64,000 nucleotides of DNA from Pseudomonas viridiflava (GTDB lineage: Bacteria > Pseudomonadota > Gammaproteobacteria > Pseudomonadales > Pseudomonadaceae): positions 62,001-126,000 of the forward strand of contig NZ_UUPU01000067.1 in the NCBI RefSeq assembly GCF_900591205.1, in the 5' to 3' direction. How positions within the stretch are numbered: the first letter of the stretch is position 1; each line of letters opens with the position of its first letter. Position numbers and translations under genes: made by a program. The notes beneath the pieces were generated by a model. That model did no database searches and was not told the DNA's origin. It saw only the letters and a program-made list of their open reading frames with translations. Shown piece after piece: positions 1 through 7,842 of this stretch.

Positions 1-101
1 GCGTCGACCCGCAGACCTTCGATGTGTACGCCGACGGAGAGCGCCTGACCTGCGAGCCGGTCAGCGAAGTGCCCTTGGCCCAGCGCTACATGCTGCGCTG
101 A
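1..101 (+). CDS. ureC: Urease alpha subunit UreC, C-terminal tail only
   Basis: Only the last 32 codons are inside the window; they are read from base 3 to the TGA at 99-101. The peptide contains YADGERLTCEPVSEVPLAQR and ends in YMLR, the typical end of the large urease subunit, which carries the dinickel active site and hydrolyses urea to ammonia and carbamate. None of the active-site residues lie in this stretch. The gene is followed after 26 bases by ureG, with no ureE or ureF between them, so this is not the common ureABC-E-F-G order. Identification rests on the C-terminal motif and on the ureG and ureD genes that follow. Confidence 0.85.
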   Translation, partial: VDPQTFDVYADGERLTCEPVSEVPLAQRYMLR

Positions 102-127
102 TCACAGCCAATAAAAGGAACCTGATA

Positions 128-781
128 ATGAGCACTGCATTCAATGCCGTTACGCAGCCGCAAGCCCATCCCGGTGCCGCGCGCGTCGGGATCGGCGGCC
201 CGGTCGGTTCGGGCAAGACACGCCTGCTGGAGCAACTGATTCCGCGCTTCATCGCACGCGGCACCGAGCTGGCCATCATCACCAACGACTTGGCGACCCG
301 CGAGGACGCCGAACGGGTGCAGCGCAGCGGCCTGATCGACCCACAACGGGTGCTCGCAGTGGAGACCGGCGCCTGCCCGCATACGGCGATCCGTGAAGAC
401 CCGACGCTGAACCTGCAAATGGCCGACGAACTGGAAGCGCGATTCCAGAACCTCGACCTGATCCTGATTGAGTCCGGCGGCGACAACCTGGCCTCGACAT
501 TCTCGTTGGATCTGGTGGATTACTGGATCTTTGTGATTGATGTTGCAGGCGGCGATGACATCCCGCGCAAACGAGGGCCTGGCGTCTTGAGCTGTGATCT
601 GCTGGTGGTCAACAAATATGATCTGGCGCCCTATGTGGGTGTTGATCTGCCACGCATGCGTCGCGAATCAGCCGAAGCCCGCAATGGCCGGCCCGTGCTG
701 TTCACCAATTGCGCTACGGGTGAGGGGGTCGACGCGGTAGTCGAAGCCATCAGCCGCGCCGTGCTGTTTGACCGACCATGA
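128..781 (+). CDS. ureG: Urease accessory GTPase UreG
   Basis: A 217-residue SIMIBI-class GTPase that delivers nickel to apo-urease in complex with UreD/UreF. Visible motifs are the P-loop GPVGSGKT (residues 24-31), the metal-binding CPH (83-85) in the family's conserved ETGxCPHTAIRED block, the switch/Walker B motif ESGGDN (115-120), and the guanine-specificity motif NKYD (162-165). Length is normal for the family. The surrounding sequence is rather divergent from the usual UreG of Pseudomonas (for example RLLEQLIPRF after the P-loop), suggesting a second, less common urease type. The start ATG lies after AAAGGAA. The stop overlaps the ureD start by four bases (ATGA), so the two are translationally coupled. 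Confidence 0.9.
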   Translation: MSTAFNAVTQPQAHPGAARVGIGGPVGSGKTRLLEQLIPRFIARGTELAIITNDLATREDAERVQRSGLIDPQRVLAVETGACPHTAIREDPTLNLQMADELEARFQNLDLILIESGGDNLASTFSLDLVDYWIFVIDVAGGDDIPRKRGPGVLSCDLLVVNKYDLAPYVGVDLPRMRRESAEARNGRPVLFTNCATGEGVDAVVEAISRAVLFDRP

Positions 782-1656
782 ACGCGCCGCAGGAGCTGTT
801 TCGCCCGTTGATTGACCCGCCCCAGGCATCGTCGCAGGTGCAAGCCCGGATTGCCTTCAGCAAAGCGCCGTCCGGTGCCAGTTACATCAGCGAGCAGCAA
901 GTGGGCTATCCCTTTCATCTGGGCCGTACTCTCACGCTGCCGGACGACCCGAAAGGCATGGCCGCCGTGTATCTGCAGTCGTGCTCGGGCGGGATTTTCG
1001 CAGGGCAGGATTTGCAGATGCACCTGCATGCCGGGCCGGACAGTCAAGTCCATGTCAGCACTGGCGCGGCGACGGTGGCGCACAGCATGCTCGAACAATC
1101 GGCACGCCAGGCCGTCAGCCTCACCGCCGAATGCGGGGCATTGCTTGAGTACCTGCCAATGGCAACGATCCTGTTCCCCCAGGCAAAACTGCACAGCCAG
1201 GTGAGGGTGAGTCTGCATCCGGGCGCCAGGGTGATGCTGTGTGACGCGTTTTGCCTGCACACCCCTCAAGGCAGTGCCGGCATCTTCGATGTGTACCGTG
1301 CCGACCTCGAAGTGCGATGCCCAGCAGGCCGGTTGCTGGCCGGAGATCGCCTGGCGCTGAGCGGGCAAGACCTGCTGCGGCAATTACCGGGCGTCAGTAA
1401 TGCCTTCCAGACACTGGCGACATTTATGCTCGTGGGTCAGGGCTTGCCTGTTGAGGCGCTGAAAACCGCCTTGCGCAACGTTCTTCCCGCCGATCCCGAC
1501 AGCTATGTGGGTGTCAGCGCATTGCCCAACGACTGCGGGGTTTCATTACGTATCATGACCCTTGATGCGGTGTCACTGCGTAACAGCCTTCACAAAGCCT
1601 GGGCATGTATGCGTGAGCACCTGACCGGTGTAGCACCACGTATGCGTCGCAAATGA
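778..1656 (+). CDS. ureD: Urease accessory protein UreD
   Basis: A 292-residue protein with the UreD/UreH pattern: LPDDPKGMAAVYLQSCSGGI near residue 60, then DLQMHLHAGPDSQVHVSTGAATVAHS in the family's beta-helical core and the block EYLPMATILFPQAKLHSQVRV. UreD forms the scaffold that docks UreF and UreG onto apo-urease for nickel insertion; it acts in the cytoplasm. It starts inside the ureG stop codon (ATGA overlap) and sits at the distal end of the operon, while in most gamma-proteobacteria it is the first gene. Its last bases overlap a reading frame for an Lrp-like protein. UreE and UreF are not seen; if present they must lie upstream of the window. Confidence 0.85.
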   Translation: MNAPQELFRPLIDPPQASSQVQARIAFSKAPSGASYISEQQVGYPFHLGRTLTLPDDPKGMAAVYLQSCSGGIFAGQDLQMHLHAGPDSQVHVSTGAATVAHSMLEQSARQAVSLTAECGALLEYLPMATILFPQAKLHSQVRVSLHPGARVMLCDAFCLHTPQGSAGIFDVYRADLEVRCPAGRLLAGDRLALSGQDLLRQLPGVSNAFQTLATFMLVGQGLPVEALKTALRNVLPADPDSYVGVSALPNDCGVSLRIMTLDAVSLRNSLHKAWACMREHLTGVAPRMRRK

Positions 1657-2159
1657 GTGCTGATGACGCTTTCCTCGCAATGCACCCATTACGTACCTCA
1701 GGCTTGAAACGTAAGGCGTTAAGCACGGTCACGGCGACCGCGCTTCGCCTTCGCCAGCTCAGCGATCAAAAAATCCCTGAATGCGCAAACCGCCGTGCAC
1801 CGGCTTGCCTCAGGCGCGTCGAACGGCTCAAGCAAGTCGGCCTGATCAAAGGCATCGTTGCACTGCTGGACAATGTAGCGCTGGATGCCGGTATGGTGGT
1901 GTTGATCGGCGTGGTGCTGGACCGCTCCACACCGGAGTCCTTCGCCGCATTCGAAGCAGCCGCCCAAAAAGTGTCCGGCTGTATGGAGTGCCATGTGGTG
2001 ACCGGGGAGTTCGACTACTTCATGCTGCTGCGCACCAAGGACAGCAACAGTTTCAACCGGCTCCACGCGGAGCAACTGCTTTACCTGCCTGGGGTTCGCC
2101 AGATTCGATCATTCATGGGACTGCGTCAGGTCTTGTCGACAACCCACATTCCCATTTAA
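1653..2159 (+). CDS. Lrp/AsnC-family regulator with a damaged N-terminal helix-turn-helix
   Basis: The C-terminal two thirds of this 168-residue frame are a good Lrp/AsnC ligand-sensing (RAM) domain: PACLRRVERLKQVGLI leads into LDAGMVVLIGVVLD, then the VSGCMECHVVTGEFDYFMLL motif and the RSFMGLRQV end. The N-terminal DNA-binding part fits poorly: between RLRQLSDQKIPECANRRAPA and the recognition helix about four residues of the usual helix-turn-helix are missing, and the first 30 residues show no family pattern. This looks like a small deletion or compensated frameshift, so DNA binding may be lost. The start is uncertain; the ATG used overlaps the ureD stop. Possible ancestral job: control of the urease operon. 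A functional but divergent regulator cannot be excluded. Confidence 0.55.
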   Translation: MSADDAFLAMHPLRTSGLKRKALSTVTATALRLRQLSDQKIPECANRRAPACLRRVERLKQVGLIKGIVALLDNVALDAGMVVLIGVVLDRSTPESFAAFEAAAQKVSGCMECHVVTGEFDYFMLLRTKDSNSFNRLHAEQLLYLPGVRQIRSFMGLRQVLSTTHIPI

Positions 2160-2378
2160 AGCGCCAATTAACGCGATATCAGATTATATCGAACGCGGCC
2201 CGAGCAACCCTGGGAAACGCCACTAGTGGAGCATTCCACCCTGCTCCCGTAAGTGCTTGACGACTCTCGAGGAAGGGGTGCCAGCGGTAATGGGACACTT
2301 GAACTTGACGGCCGTCACGATGGAGTTGACCCCTTTACCGATATATTGATATGGATTACAAGATGGGAGCCCGCAGCA

Positions 2379-2726
2379 ATGAGTTTTGACATTATTATTT
2401 TGAAGCCTACAGACCTCAGTGAAAACGATCTGTCCAACGTTGAGGATGTGCTAGATATTGGATGCCCTGAAACCGTAATCTCATTTCTGGAGTTGGTGTT
2501 TCCTGGATGTGCCCAAGGCGCATTTTCGGACGGTGAACGCTATTCGCTCGAGTCTGCTCAGAATGGAGACCCAGTGACCACCATACACCTTACTCTCAGA
2601 TACGGCCGAGACTGGTCTGAGGCAACCAATGCTGAGTTCCTGACGCGGCTCTTGAGGCTCTGCCAATTGCTCCAGTCAGTAGCTTTTGCGGTCTCCGATA
2701 ACTCAAGGATCACCCCTAGCGGCTAA
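2379..2726 (+). CDS. Hypothetical small acidic protein (115 aa)
   Basis: Not recognised. The frame could begin further upstream, but the best start is the ATG at 2379, preceded by GATGGGAG at a normal distance and beginning MSFDIIILKPTDLSENDLSN. The protein is acidic, has no signal peptide or membrane segment, and has clear alternation of hydrophobic and polar residues (for example AEFLTRLLRLCQLLQSVAFA near the C-terminus), suggesting a compact cytosolic fold. Base composition is visibly AT-richer than the flanking genes. Size, acidity and composition resemble immunity proteins of polymorphic toxin systems, but no toxin gene is adjacent, so this is only a suggestion. Confidence 0.5.
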   Translation: MSFDIIILKPTDLSENDLSNVEDVLDIGCPETVISFLELVFPGCAQGAFSDGERYSLESAQNGDPVTTIHLTLRYGRDWSEATNAEFLTRLLRLCQLLQSVAFAVSDNSRITPSG

Positions 2727-2733
2727 AGCCGGC

Positions 2734-2919
2734 TCACCTGGCGAATGGGTGCGTGTACTTGATCACATTGTCAGGGAACAACTCTTCATAAAAAGCAGTG
2801 GGAATGCCGAGGATACTTATCTCGATGCAATCGGGCAGAAGCTCTTCAGCGTAATCCAGAATGGCGACTCCCATAGATGGAATAACCAAGCCTGCTTCGG
2901 TTTTTACTGAAAGGGCCAA
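2734..2919 (-). other. Possible gene remnant (short reverse frame without a proper start)
   Basis: On the minus strand a frame of about 60-80 codons ends at 2734 with a protein-like sequence (VAILDYAEELLPDCIEISIL and PTAFYEELFPDNVIKYTHPF). The open frame continues upstream to a stop near 2980 but has no ATG and no ribosome-binding site, only a TTG at 2919. It may be the C-terminal end of a gene whose front was lost, convergent with the preceding small gene. The plus strand of the same stretch is also open but looks less protein-like. The remaining bases up to 3051 show nothing else recognisable. Confidence 0.25.
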
Positions 2920-3051
2920 ACCGGACTGGTCGAAGTGATTTGTGCAGCACTCTTTTTGAAACCCAGCGGCAAATCAACGCTCTATCGGTAGGCGCGTAAG
3001 CAAAGACGGGGGAACTCTATAAACAGGAGTCACCCCCCTTCCCTCTGCCGG

Positions 3052-5076
3052 CTATAGCTTGAAACGCGAAACAATAGTACGCAGTTCACCTGCCAGCAGC
3101 GTGAGTTCCTCCGCCGTCACAGCGTTGTCCTCTATGCCCTCCATCAGCGCTACGCTACCGTTACGAATCTCGGTCACATTGCGATTGATATCCTCCGAGA
3201 CGGCGTGCTGCTGAACCGCCGCGCTGGCTATCTGGGTGTTCATGCCGACGATTTGTTCAACGCCATCATTGATTGCGTCCAGGCTGGTCGAGGCGTGATC
3301 AGCGGACTCGATACATTCCTGCGCACGCAGTTTGCCCGCTTTCATTTGCTCGACGGCGTCGTCTGTCGCCAGTTGCAGTTCTTGGATAATCCGGCGGATC
3401 TCTTCGGTAGAGTTTTGTGTGCGCGAGGCCAGCGTTCTGACCTCGTCGGCAACCACCGCGAATCCTCGACCCTGCTCACCGGCGCGGGCCGCCTCAATGG
3501 CCGCGTTCAACGCCAGCAGGTTCGTTTGATCAGCAATGTTGCGGATCACCTCAATAACGCCGCCGATCTGCTGGCTGTGTTGCGCAAGCGCCGAAACCTT
3601 TTGCGCACTGCGCTCTACCTCATCGGCCAATGCTTCAATAGTCACGCGGGTTTCCTGCATCTTCGCCAGGCCGGTGTTGGACGACTGGCTGGCGTTCTCA
3701 GCGGCGTGGGCGGCACCCTCGGTGTTTTGCGCCACGTCCGCAACGCTGGTGGTCATCTCGTTGATAGCCGTAGCGACTTGTTCGGTTTCGCTTTGCTGTG
3801 CGCTCATTGCGCGTTTAGCCCGGTCAATCGACACGCCAATGCGCTGCGCCGCATCGGAGACCGATTGTGAACTACGCTCGACCTGAGCCAGCGAGGAGCT
3901 AAAGGCTTGCACCATATGGTTGAGGCCGTTGCCCACGTCGGCCATTTCATCTTTGCCGCGCACGTGAATGCGCGCGCTCAGGTCGCCCTGAGCAATCAGT
4001 TGGGTGGCAATCAAAACATCGTTGATCGTGCGACGCATGGCGCTGTAGATGCCGCTGAACACATACACCAGTAACAGGCCAAGAACGACAAACATGCCTA
4101 GAATGAATAGCCGTTCCGACGTTTTTTCCTGAACTCGGCGTTCAAGCGCATTCAAAAGTGCGTCTTGCAGCGTGTCTTGCGCTTTGTACAACTCAGCCAC
4201 CACCGCATTGCCCTTGGCCGGCAAGTTCTGCACGCCATTGATGGTGTCGCTTGGCGCGCCAATCAATACTTCGAGGTCGGCGCGGAAGCTGTCCAGGCTC
4301 GTAAAAGCACTGGTGATCGGCGCCTGAATACTATCGGCGAGGGCGGGTTCTCTGCGACGTAAAAGTGCCAGGCTTTGCTGAAGTTCTTTATGGATGAGCA
4401 ACTCATTTTTAAGCATCGACTTGATCACGCTGCGCGCACCCGCACTCAACGTTTGCCCGTCATGTAGCCCGCTGGCCAGCCCGCGCAATTGCCCGACGAT
4501 ATTGATTTGGCGTGGCAGCCTCAAGGTGCTCTGGTCAATCATGAACAGCGATGCGTAATCTTCATCCAGCACCATGCCCGACGTGGCCGATACGTAGTAC
4601 ACGAAGTTCAATGTCTCGGTGAGCTGGTCGTTCCAGTCGTCGAAGATGGCACTCTGGTTGGCATCCGCTTTCGCCAGCTCAATCAAACGCTGCGCACCAG
4701 AATGCAGACGCTGCACTCGATCACCGGTTTCCAGCGGTGTGTTGAATTGCCGGTCGGTGGCGGCCAGTTTCGAAAATGCGTCCTCCAACTTCAACTGGTT
4801 GGCCGATAGATCGGCCTGAGCGGTTCTATCACCGCTGAGCAAGCGGTTGGTGAGTGCGCGTTGCAACATGGATAAACGTAGTACAGGCGTTACGTCCAAT
4901 AGATAGCGCTGGCCTACTTGTTCCGAGCGAATGACCTCAAGGCTTTCGTTGATCTGATGGATGACGCGTGTACCGAGCAGAAACAGAGGGATTAGGACGA
5001 TGATTGCAAGCACACCGAATTTCGTGGAGAAGCGTAATCGGTCAGCCAGGTGTACGGCAGGAGCAAGGATGTTCAT
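3052..5076 (-). CDS. Methyl-accepting chemotaxis protein, membrane-bound
   Basis: A 674-residue chemoreceptor. It has a short cytoplasmic N-terminus, a first membrane helix at about residues 18-42 (FGVLAIIVLIPLFLLG), a long periplasmic helical ligand-binding region of roughly 270 residues, a second membrane helix near 325-345 (LFILGMFVVLGLLLVYVFSG), a HAMP linker (GDLSARIHVRGKDEMADVGN), and a signalling domain with the strictly conserved hairpin tip (DQTNLLALNAAIEAARAGEQ, then GRGFAVVADEVRTLA). The tip docks CheA/CheW. The long sensor region, with PVLRLSMLQRALTNRLL near its start, resembles large helical-bundle sensors, but the ligand cannot be read from sequence. It is monocistronic and divergent from the next chemoreceptor. 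No C-terminal CheR-tethering pentapeptide is visible. Confidence 0.92.
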   Translation of the reverse strand: MNILAPAVHLADRLRFSTKFGVLAIIVLIPLFLLGTRVIHQINESLEVIRSEQVGQRYLLDVTPVLRLSMLQRALTNRLLSGDRTAQADLSANQLKLEDAFSKLAATDRQFNTPLETGDRVQRLHSGAQRLIELAKADANQSAIFDDWNDQLTETLNFVYYVSATSGMVLDEDYASLFMIDQSTLRLPRQINIVGQLRGLASGLHDGQTLSAGARSVIKSMLKNELLIHKELQQSLALLRRREPALADSIQAPITSAFTSLDSFRADLEVLIGAPSDTINGVQNLPAKGNAVVAELYKAQDTLQDALLNALERRVQEKTSERLFILGMFVVLGLLLVYVFSGIYSAMRRTINDVLIATQLIAQGDLSARIHVRGKDEMADVGNGLNHMVQAFSSSLAQVERSSQSVSDAAQRIGVSIDRAKRAMSAQQSETEQVATAINEMTTSVADVAQNTEGAAHAAENASQSSNTGLAKMQETRVTIEALADEVERSAQKVSALAQHSQQIGGVIEVIRNIADQTNLLALNAAIEAARAGEQGRGFAVVADEVRTLASRTQNSTEEIRRIIQELQLATDDAVEQMKAGKLRAQECIESADHASTSLDAINDGVEQIVGMNTQIASAAVQQHAVSEDINRNVTEIRNGSVALMEGIEDNAVTAEELTLLAGELRTIVSRFKL

Positions 5077-5675
5077 GGAGTTCTCACAGCCCGGAATGGG
5101 ACGGTTTGTAGTTGATGTGTAGTTGAGAACACTCCATTTTCTCGAACGCCTGGCTCTGTCTGGCTCATTCGGCTAATCACGTTTTATGTAATTAAACGTT
5201 TCAGACATCCTGTCGGCATTGAGATTGAGAACTTTATGAAAAGTTGTACAGATATTTATTTTTGTACAGCTATTGAACGCTGCAAGCGCAATGATGTCGC
5301 CATGACATCATTGCTGCGGGACAGCTCGTCACGAGGATGTTGGGGTCGCAGCTCGTATTGAACTGACGCGTTCGGTCGTTTGTGCGCGGTCATTACGCCA
5401 ACAGCCACGACAGGTATTTGAGGATGGCTGCTTGCATGGGAGTTGAATGACGTCAGGCCAGTCACACCCCCTGTGACCATCCGTGCGGCACGGGGTATCT
5501 ACGGGATAGATTCCTATTCCTATATAGACGCTGAACCTTGAGCAAGATGGGTTGGACAGACGTTTACACCGTTTTCTTCCAGCCCACCGATTTTCGACGA
5601 CGTGCTTAAAGTTTCCAACAGGGGGTCGATAGCCTGTGAAACATGTCAACTAAAATTGGAAAGCAGGAATCTAGC
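5077..5675. other. 600-bp intergenic region between two divergent chemoreceptor genes
   Basis: No convincing gene. The part next to the left receptor (about 5140-5280) is AT-rich and holds two TGTACA sites described separately; it is the likely promoter zone. The remainder, 5280-5640, contains short frames on both strands that lack family resemblance and ribosome-binding sites. The right-hand receptor start at 5676 is preceded by AAGCAGGAA. Confidence 0.6.
5244..5269. promoter_or_regulatory. Pair of TTGTACAG sites 18 bp apart
   Basis: TTGTACAG occurs at 5244-5251 and again at 5262-5269, each with a palindromic TGTACA core, separated by an AT-rich spacer. Start-to-start spacing is 18 bp, just under two helical turns, as expected for a protein binding one face of the DNA. 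The position between two divergent chemoreceptor genes suggests an operator, but no regulator can be named. Confidence 0.3.
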
Positions 5676-7295
5676 ATGCGCCTTAGAAATCTCAATTTGG
5701 CTCCACGAGCCGCCCTGTTTTTCACTTCAATTATCATTCTGGTTTTTGTGCTTGGTGTATTCGCAGTCCTGCAAATGGGCAAGCTAAGGGATGCCGAAAA
5801 AGACGTCGAACTCAATTGGATGGCCAGCATCCGACAAACGGCGTTGATGGACAAAGCGACACTTCGCCTGAGGCTCGAAACCCAGCGCGGTCTTGCTGAC
5901 CCTCAATCCATTCAAAAGAACATTGAAAGCTTCGCTGGCTATCGCAAGACCTTCACCGATGCGGTGGCGAACTATGAACCTCTGATAGCGAGTGATAAAG
6001 AGCGCTCGTTTTACACACCCGTAAAAAACAGCGCCGATGCCTATTCCAAACAACTGGATCGTCTCGAACCGTTGATGAGGCAAGGTGACATAGCCGCAGC
6101 CGTCAATCTGGTGAGTACAGACATCCGCCCGCTCACGAATACGATGGAGCAGCAGATTAAAGACTTGACCAATTTTAACAACGAGGGCGCAGAGCAGGCT
6201 GGGCAAACCGCAACCGATCTCTATAACAACGGCCTCTGGCTTGTCGTTGGCCTCATCACGGGTGTAGTCATTTTGACGATTGGCTTGGCATTACTGCTGA
6301 CCAAAAGTATTACCTCTCCGATTAACGATGCCTTGTCCGTCGCGGAGCGTATCGCGGCCAGTGACCTCTCCAAGGAGGTATTGGTCAGCGGGACTGATGA
6401 AGCAGGGCGATTGTTGAAAGCGCTTGCGCAGATGCAGACAAACCTGCGCAACACGATTATGCAGATATCCGATTCGTCCACCCAACTGGCCTCTGCGTCA
6501 GAAGAGATGACAGCGGTCACTGAGGAGTCGAGTCGCGGTCTTGTCGCCCAAAATGACGAGGTCAATCAAGCAGCCACAGCGGTCACAGAAATGAGCGCCG
6601 CAGTTGACGAGGTGGCTCGTAACGCCGAGTCAGCTTCTGAAGAGTCAAAGCGTACCCAGGGGTATACTGAGGTCGGTTTGGCGCGCGTAGCTGAGACGTT
6701 AAAGTCAATTCAAAAGCTTAACGGTAACGTTGAAAACACCAGCCAGCAGATTCAAGGGTTGTCAGATCGTGCCCAGAGCATCACTAAAGTGGTCGAGGTG
6801 ATTCGGGCAATTGCGGAACAAACCAACCTGTTGGCTTTGAACGCTGCTATCGAGGCAGCACGCGCAGGCGAGCAAGGTCGTGGGTTTGCGGTGGTAGCTG
6901 ACGAAGTAAGAGCGTTGGCCCATCGCACTCAGGTCTCGACCCAGGAAATCGAGCAGATGATCGCAGCCATTCAGAACGATTCTGACCTGGCTGTGAAGGC
7001 GATGAACACGAGCCGAGACCTGGCGACCGAATCGCTTGGCGTCGCTCAGGAGGCCAGTACCTCGCTGGATCAAATAGCCAGCGCGATTGTTCAGATCAAT
7101 GAGCGTAACCTCATGATTGCCACGGCCTCTGAGGAACAGTCGCATGTTGCACGCGAGGTTGACCGCAATCTGATCAGTATTCGCGAGCTGGCAACTCAGA
7201 GCTCTGCGGGTGCCAGCCAGACAGCAAGTGCATGCGGTGAAATGTCAAAACTGGCGGTTAACCTGAATCAGTTGGTCAACCGATTTGTTGTATGA
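5676..7295 (+). CDS. Methyl-accepting chemotaxis protein, four-helix-bundle type
   Basis: A 539-residue chemoreceptor. The start at 5676 (MRLRNLNLAPRA) is preferred over an in-frame ATG 33 bases upstream because it has AGGAA at the right distance and matches the usual beginning of this receptor class. Membrane helix 1 is at about 10-32 (ALFFTSIIILVFVLGVFAVL). It is followed by a compact periplasmic four-helix bundle of about 145 residues with a conserved QTALMDKATLRLRLETQRGL segment, then helix 2 (LWLVVGLITGVVILTIGLAL), a HAMP domain, and a full signalling domain with the AEQTNLLALNAAIEAARAGE tip. The receptor signals to CheA/CheW. Ligand unknown. It is divergent from the preceding chemoreceptor and monocistronic. 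Confidence 0.92.
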   Translation: MRLRNLNLAPRAALFFTSIIILVFVLGVFAVLQMGKLRDAEKDVELNWMASIRQTALMDKATLRLRLETQRGLADPQSIQKNIESFAGYRKTFTDAVANYEPLIASDKERSFYTPVKNSADAYSKQLDRLEPLMRQGDIAAAVNLVSTDIRPLTNTMEQQIKDLTNFNNEGAEQAGQTATDLYNNGLWLVVGLITGVVILTIGLALLLTKSITSPINDALSVAERIAASDLSKEVLVSGTDEAGRLLKALAQMQTNLRNTIMQISDSSTQLASASEEMTAVTEESSRGLVAQNDEVNQAATAVTEMSAAVDEVARNAESASEESKRTQGYTEVGLARVAETLKSIQKLNGNVENTSQQIQGLSDRAQSITKVVEVIRAIAEQTNLLALNAAIEAARAGEQGRGFAVVADEVRALAHRTQVSTQEIEQMIAAIQNDSDLAVKAMNTSRDLATESLGVAQEASTSLDQIASAIVQINERNLMIATASEEQSHVAREVDRNLISIRELATQSSAGASQTASACGEMSKLAVNLNQLVNRFVV

Positions 7296-7317
7296 CAAAG
7301 GCTTTAGGGAAGCTGAG

Positions 7318-7336
7318 GGCTAGCCTCGGGCTAGCC
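7318..7336 (+). terminator. Short hairpin after the chemoreceptor gene
   Basis: Two copies of the self-complementary octamer GGCTAGCC (7318-7325 and 7329-7336) can pair around a three-base loop, 23 bases after the chemoreceptor stop. There is no T-tract, so if it terminates transcription it does so weakly or with Rho; it may equally protect the 3' end. Confidence 0.35.
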
Positions 7337-7513
7337 AGTCACTGACAAGCCACCTGCCAAAATGCTCAAATTTTGGCATTGCACAGACATTGCACAGAAC
7401 GTTACGCGCATATTCGTCGGCACGAGAAGGAGCGATTCCATGCTACGCCATTGGAATCTACCCACAGCCAATCGGAAGGAGCAAACGGCGCTCAACAAAC
7501 GGCTTAATTGTAT

Positions 7514-7555
7514 CCCTCGTACTCTCCTGACAGACAACTTAAGAGAGTACGAGGG
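7514..7555. repeat. Perfect 13-bp inverted repeat with 16-base loop
   Basis: CCCTCGTACTCTC at 7514-7526 is repeated as its exact reverse complement at 7543-7555. It lies in the roughly 300-bp gap between the chemoreceptor and the CsbD-like gene, which is read toward it from the right. No T-run follows on either strand, so a simple intrinsic terminator is unlikely. It could be a degenerate mobile-element end, a bidirectional 3'-end hairpin or a protein site. The rest of 7337-7513 holds nothing recognisable. Confidence 0.6.
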
Positions 7556-7593
7556 GCAGTAACGGCAGAGCGCTAGAGGCCGCCCTTGGTGAC

Positions 7594-7842
7594 TCAGCGG
7601 CGCAGGAGACGGTTTAGCACCAGCAGGGCCACTGCACCAATTGCAAGTGCGGCAACCGGTTTCTCTTTAACGAACGTAGATACGCTGTCCAGTGCGTCGC
7701 CGTAGCGTTGGGTAAGTTCACCAGCCGCTTGGCGCGCAGTACCTTCAGCTTCCAGCTTCGAATCACCAAACAGTTTCCCAGCGGCGCCCTGCGCTTTGCC
7801 GGCGAGCTTTTCTACAACACCTTCAACTTGTTCACTCTTCAT
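7594..7842 (-). CDS. CsbD-like stress protein with C-terminal membrane anchor
   Basis: An 82-residue protein. The N-terminal 45 residues follow the CsbD pattern (VEGVVEKLAGKAQGAAGKLF, then KLEAEGTARQAAGELTQRYG), a highly charged alpha-helical repeat common in general-stress regulons. The C-terminus KPVAALAIGAVALLVLNRLL is a single membrane helix followed by two arginines, as in DUF883/ElaB-type proteins that anchor to the inner membrane. Such small proteins are usually induced by osmotic or stationary-phase stress; their biochemical role is unknown. It is monocistronic, with an inverted repeat (arms 7875-7881 and 7887-7893) about 35 bases upstream of the start. Confidence 0.8.
   Translation of the reverse strand: MKSEQVEGVVEKLAGKAQGAAGKLFGDSKLEAEGTARQAAGELTQRYGDALDSVSTFVKEKPVAALAIGAVALLVLNRLLRR

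Noticed and set aside
3205..3886. Plus-strand frames within the left chemoreceptor gene
   Set aside because: They are antisense to the conserved signalling domain and have no supporting features.
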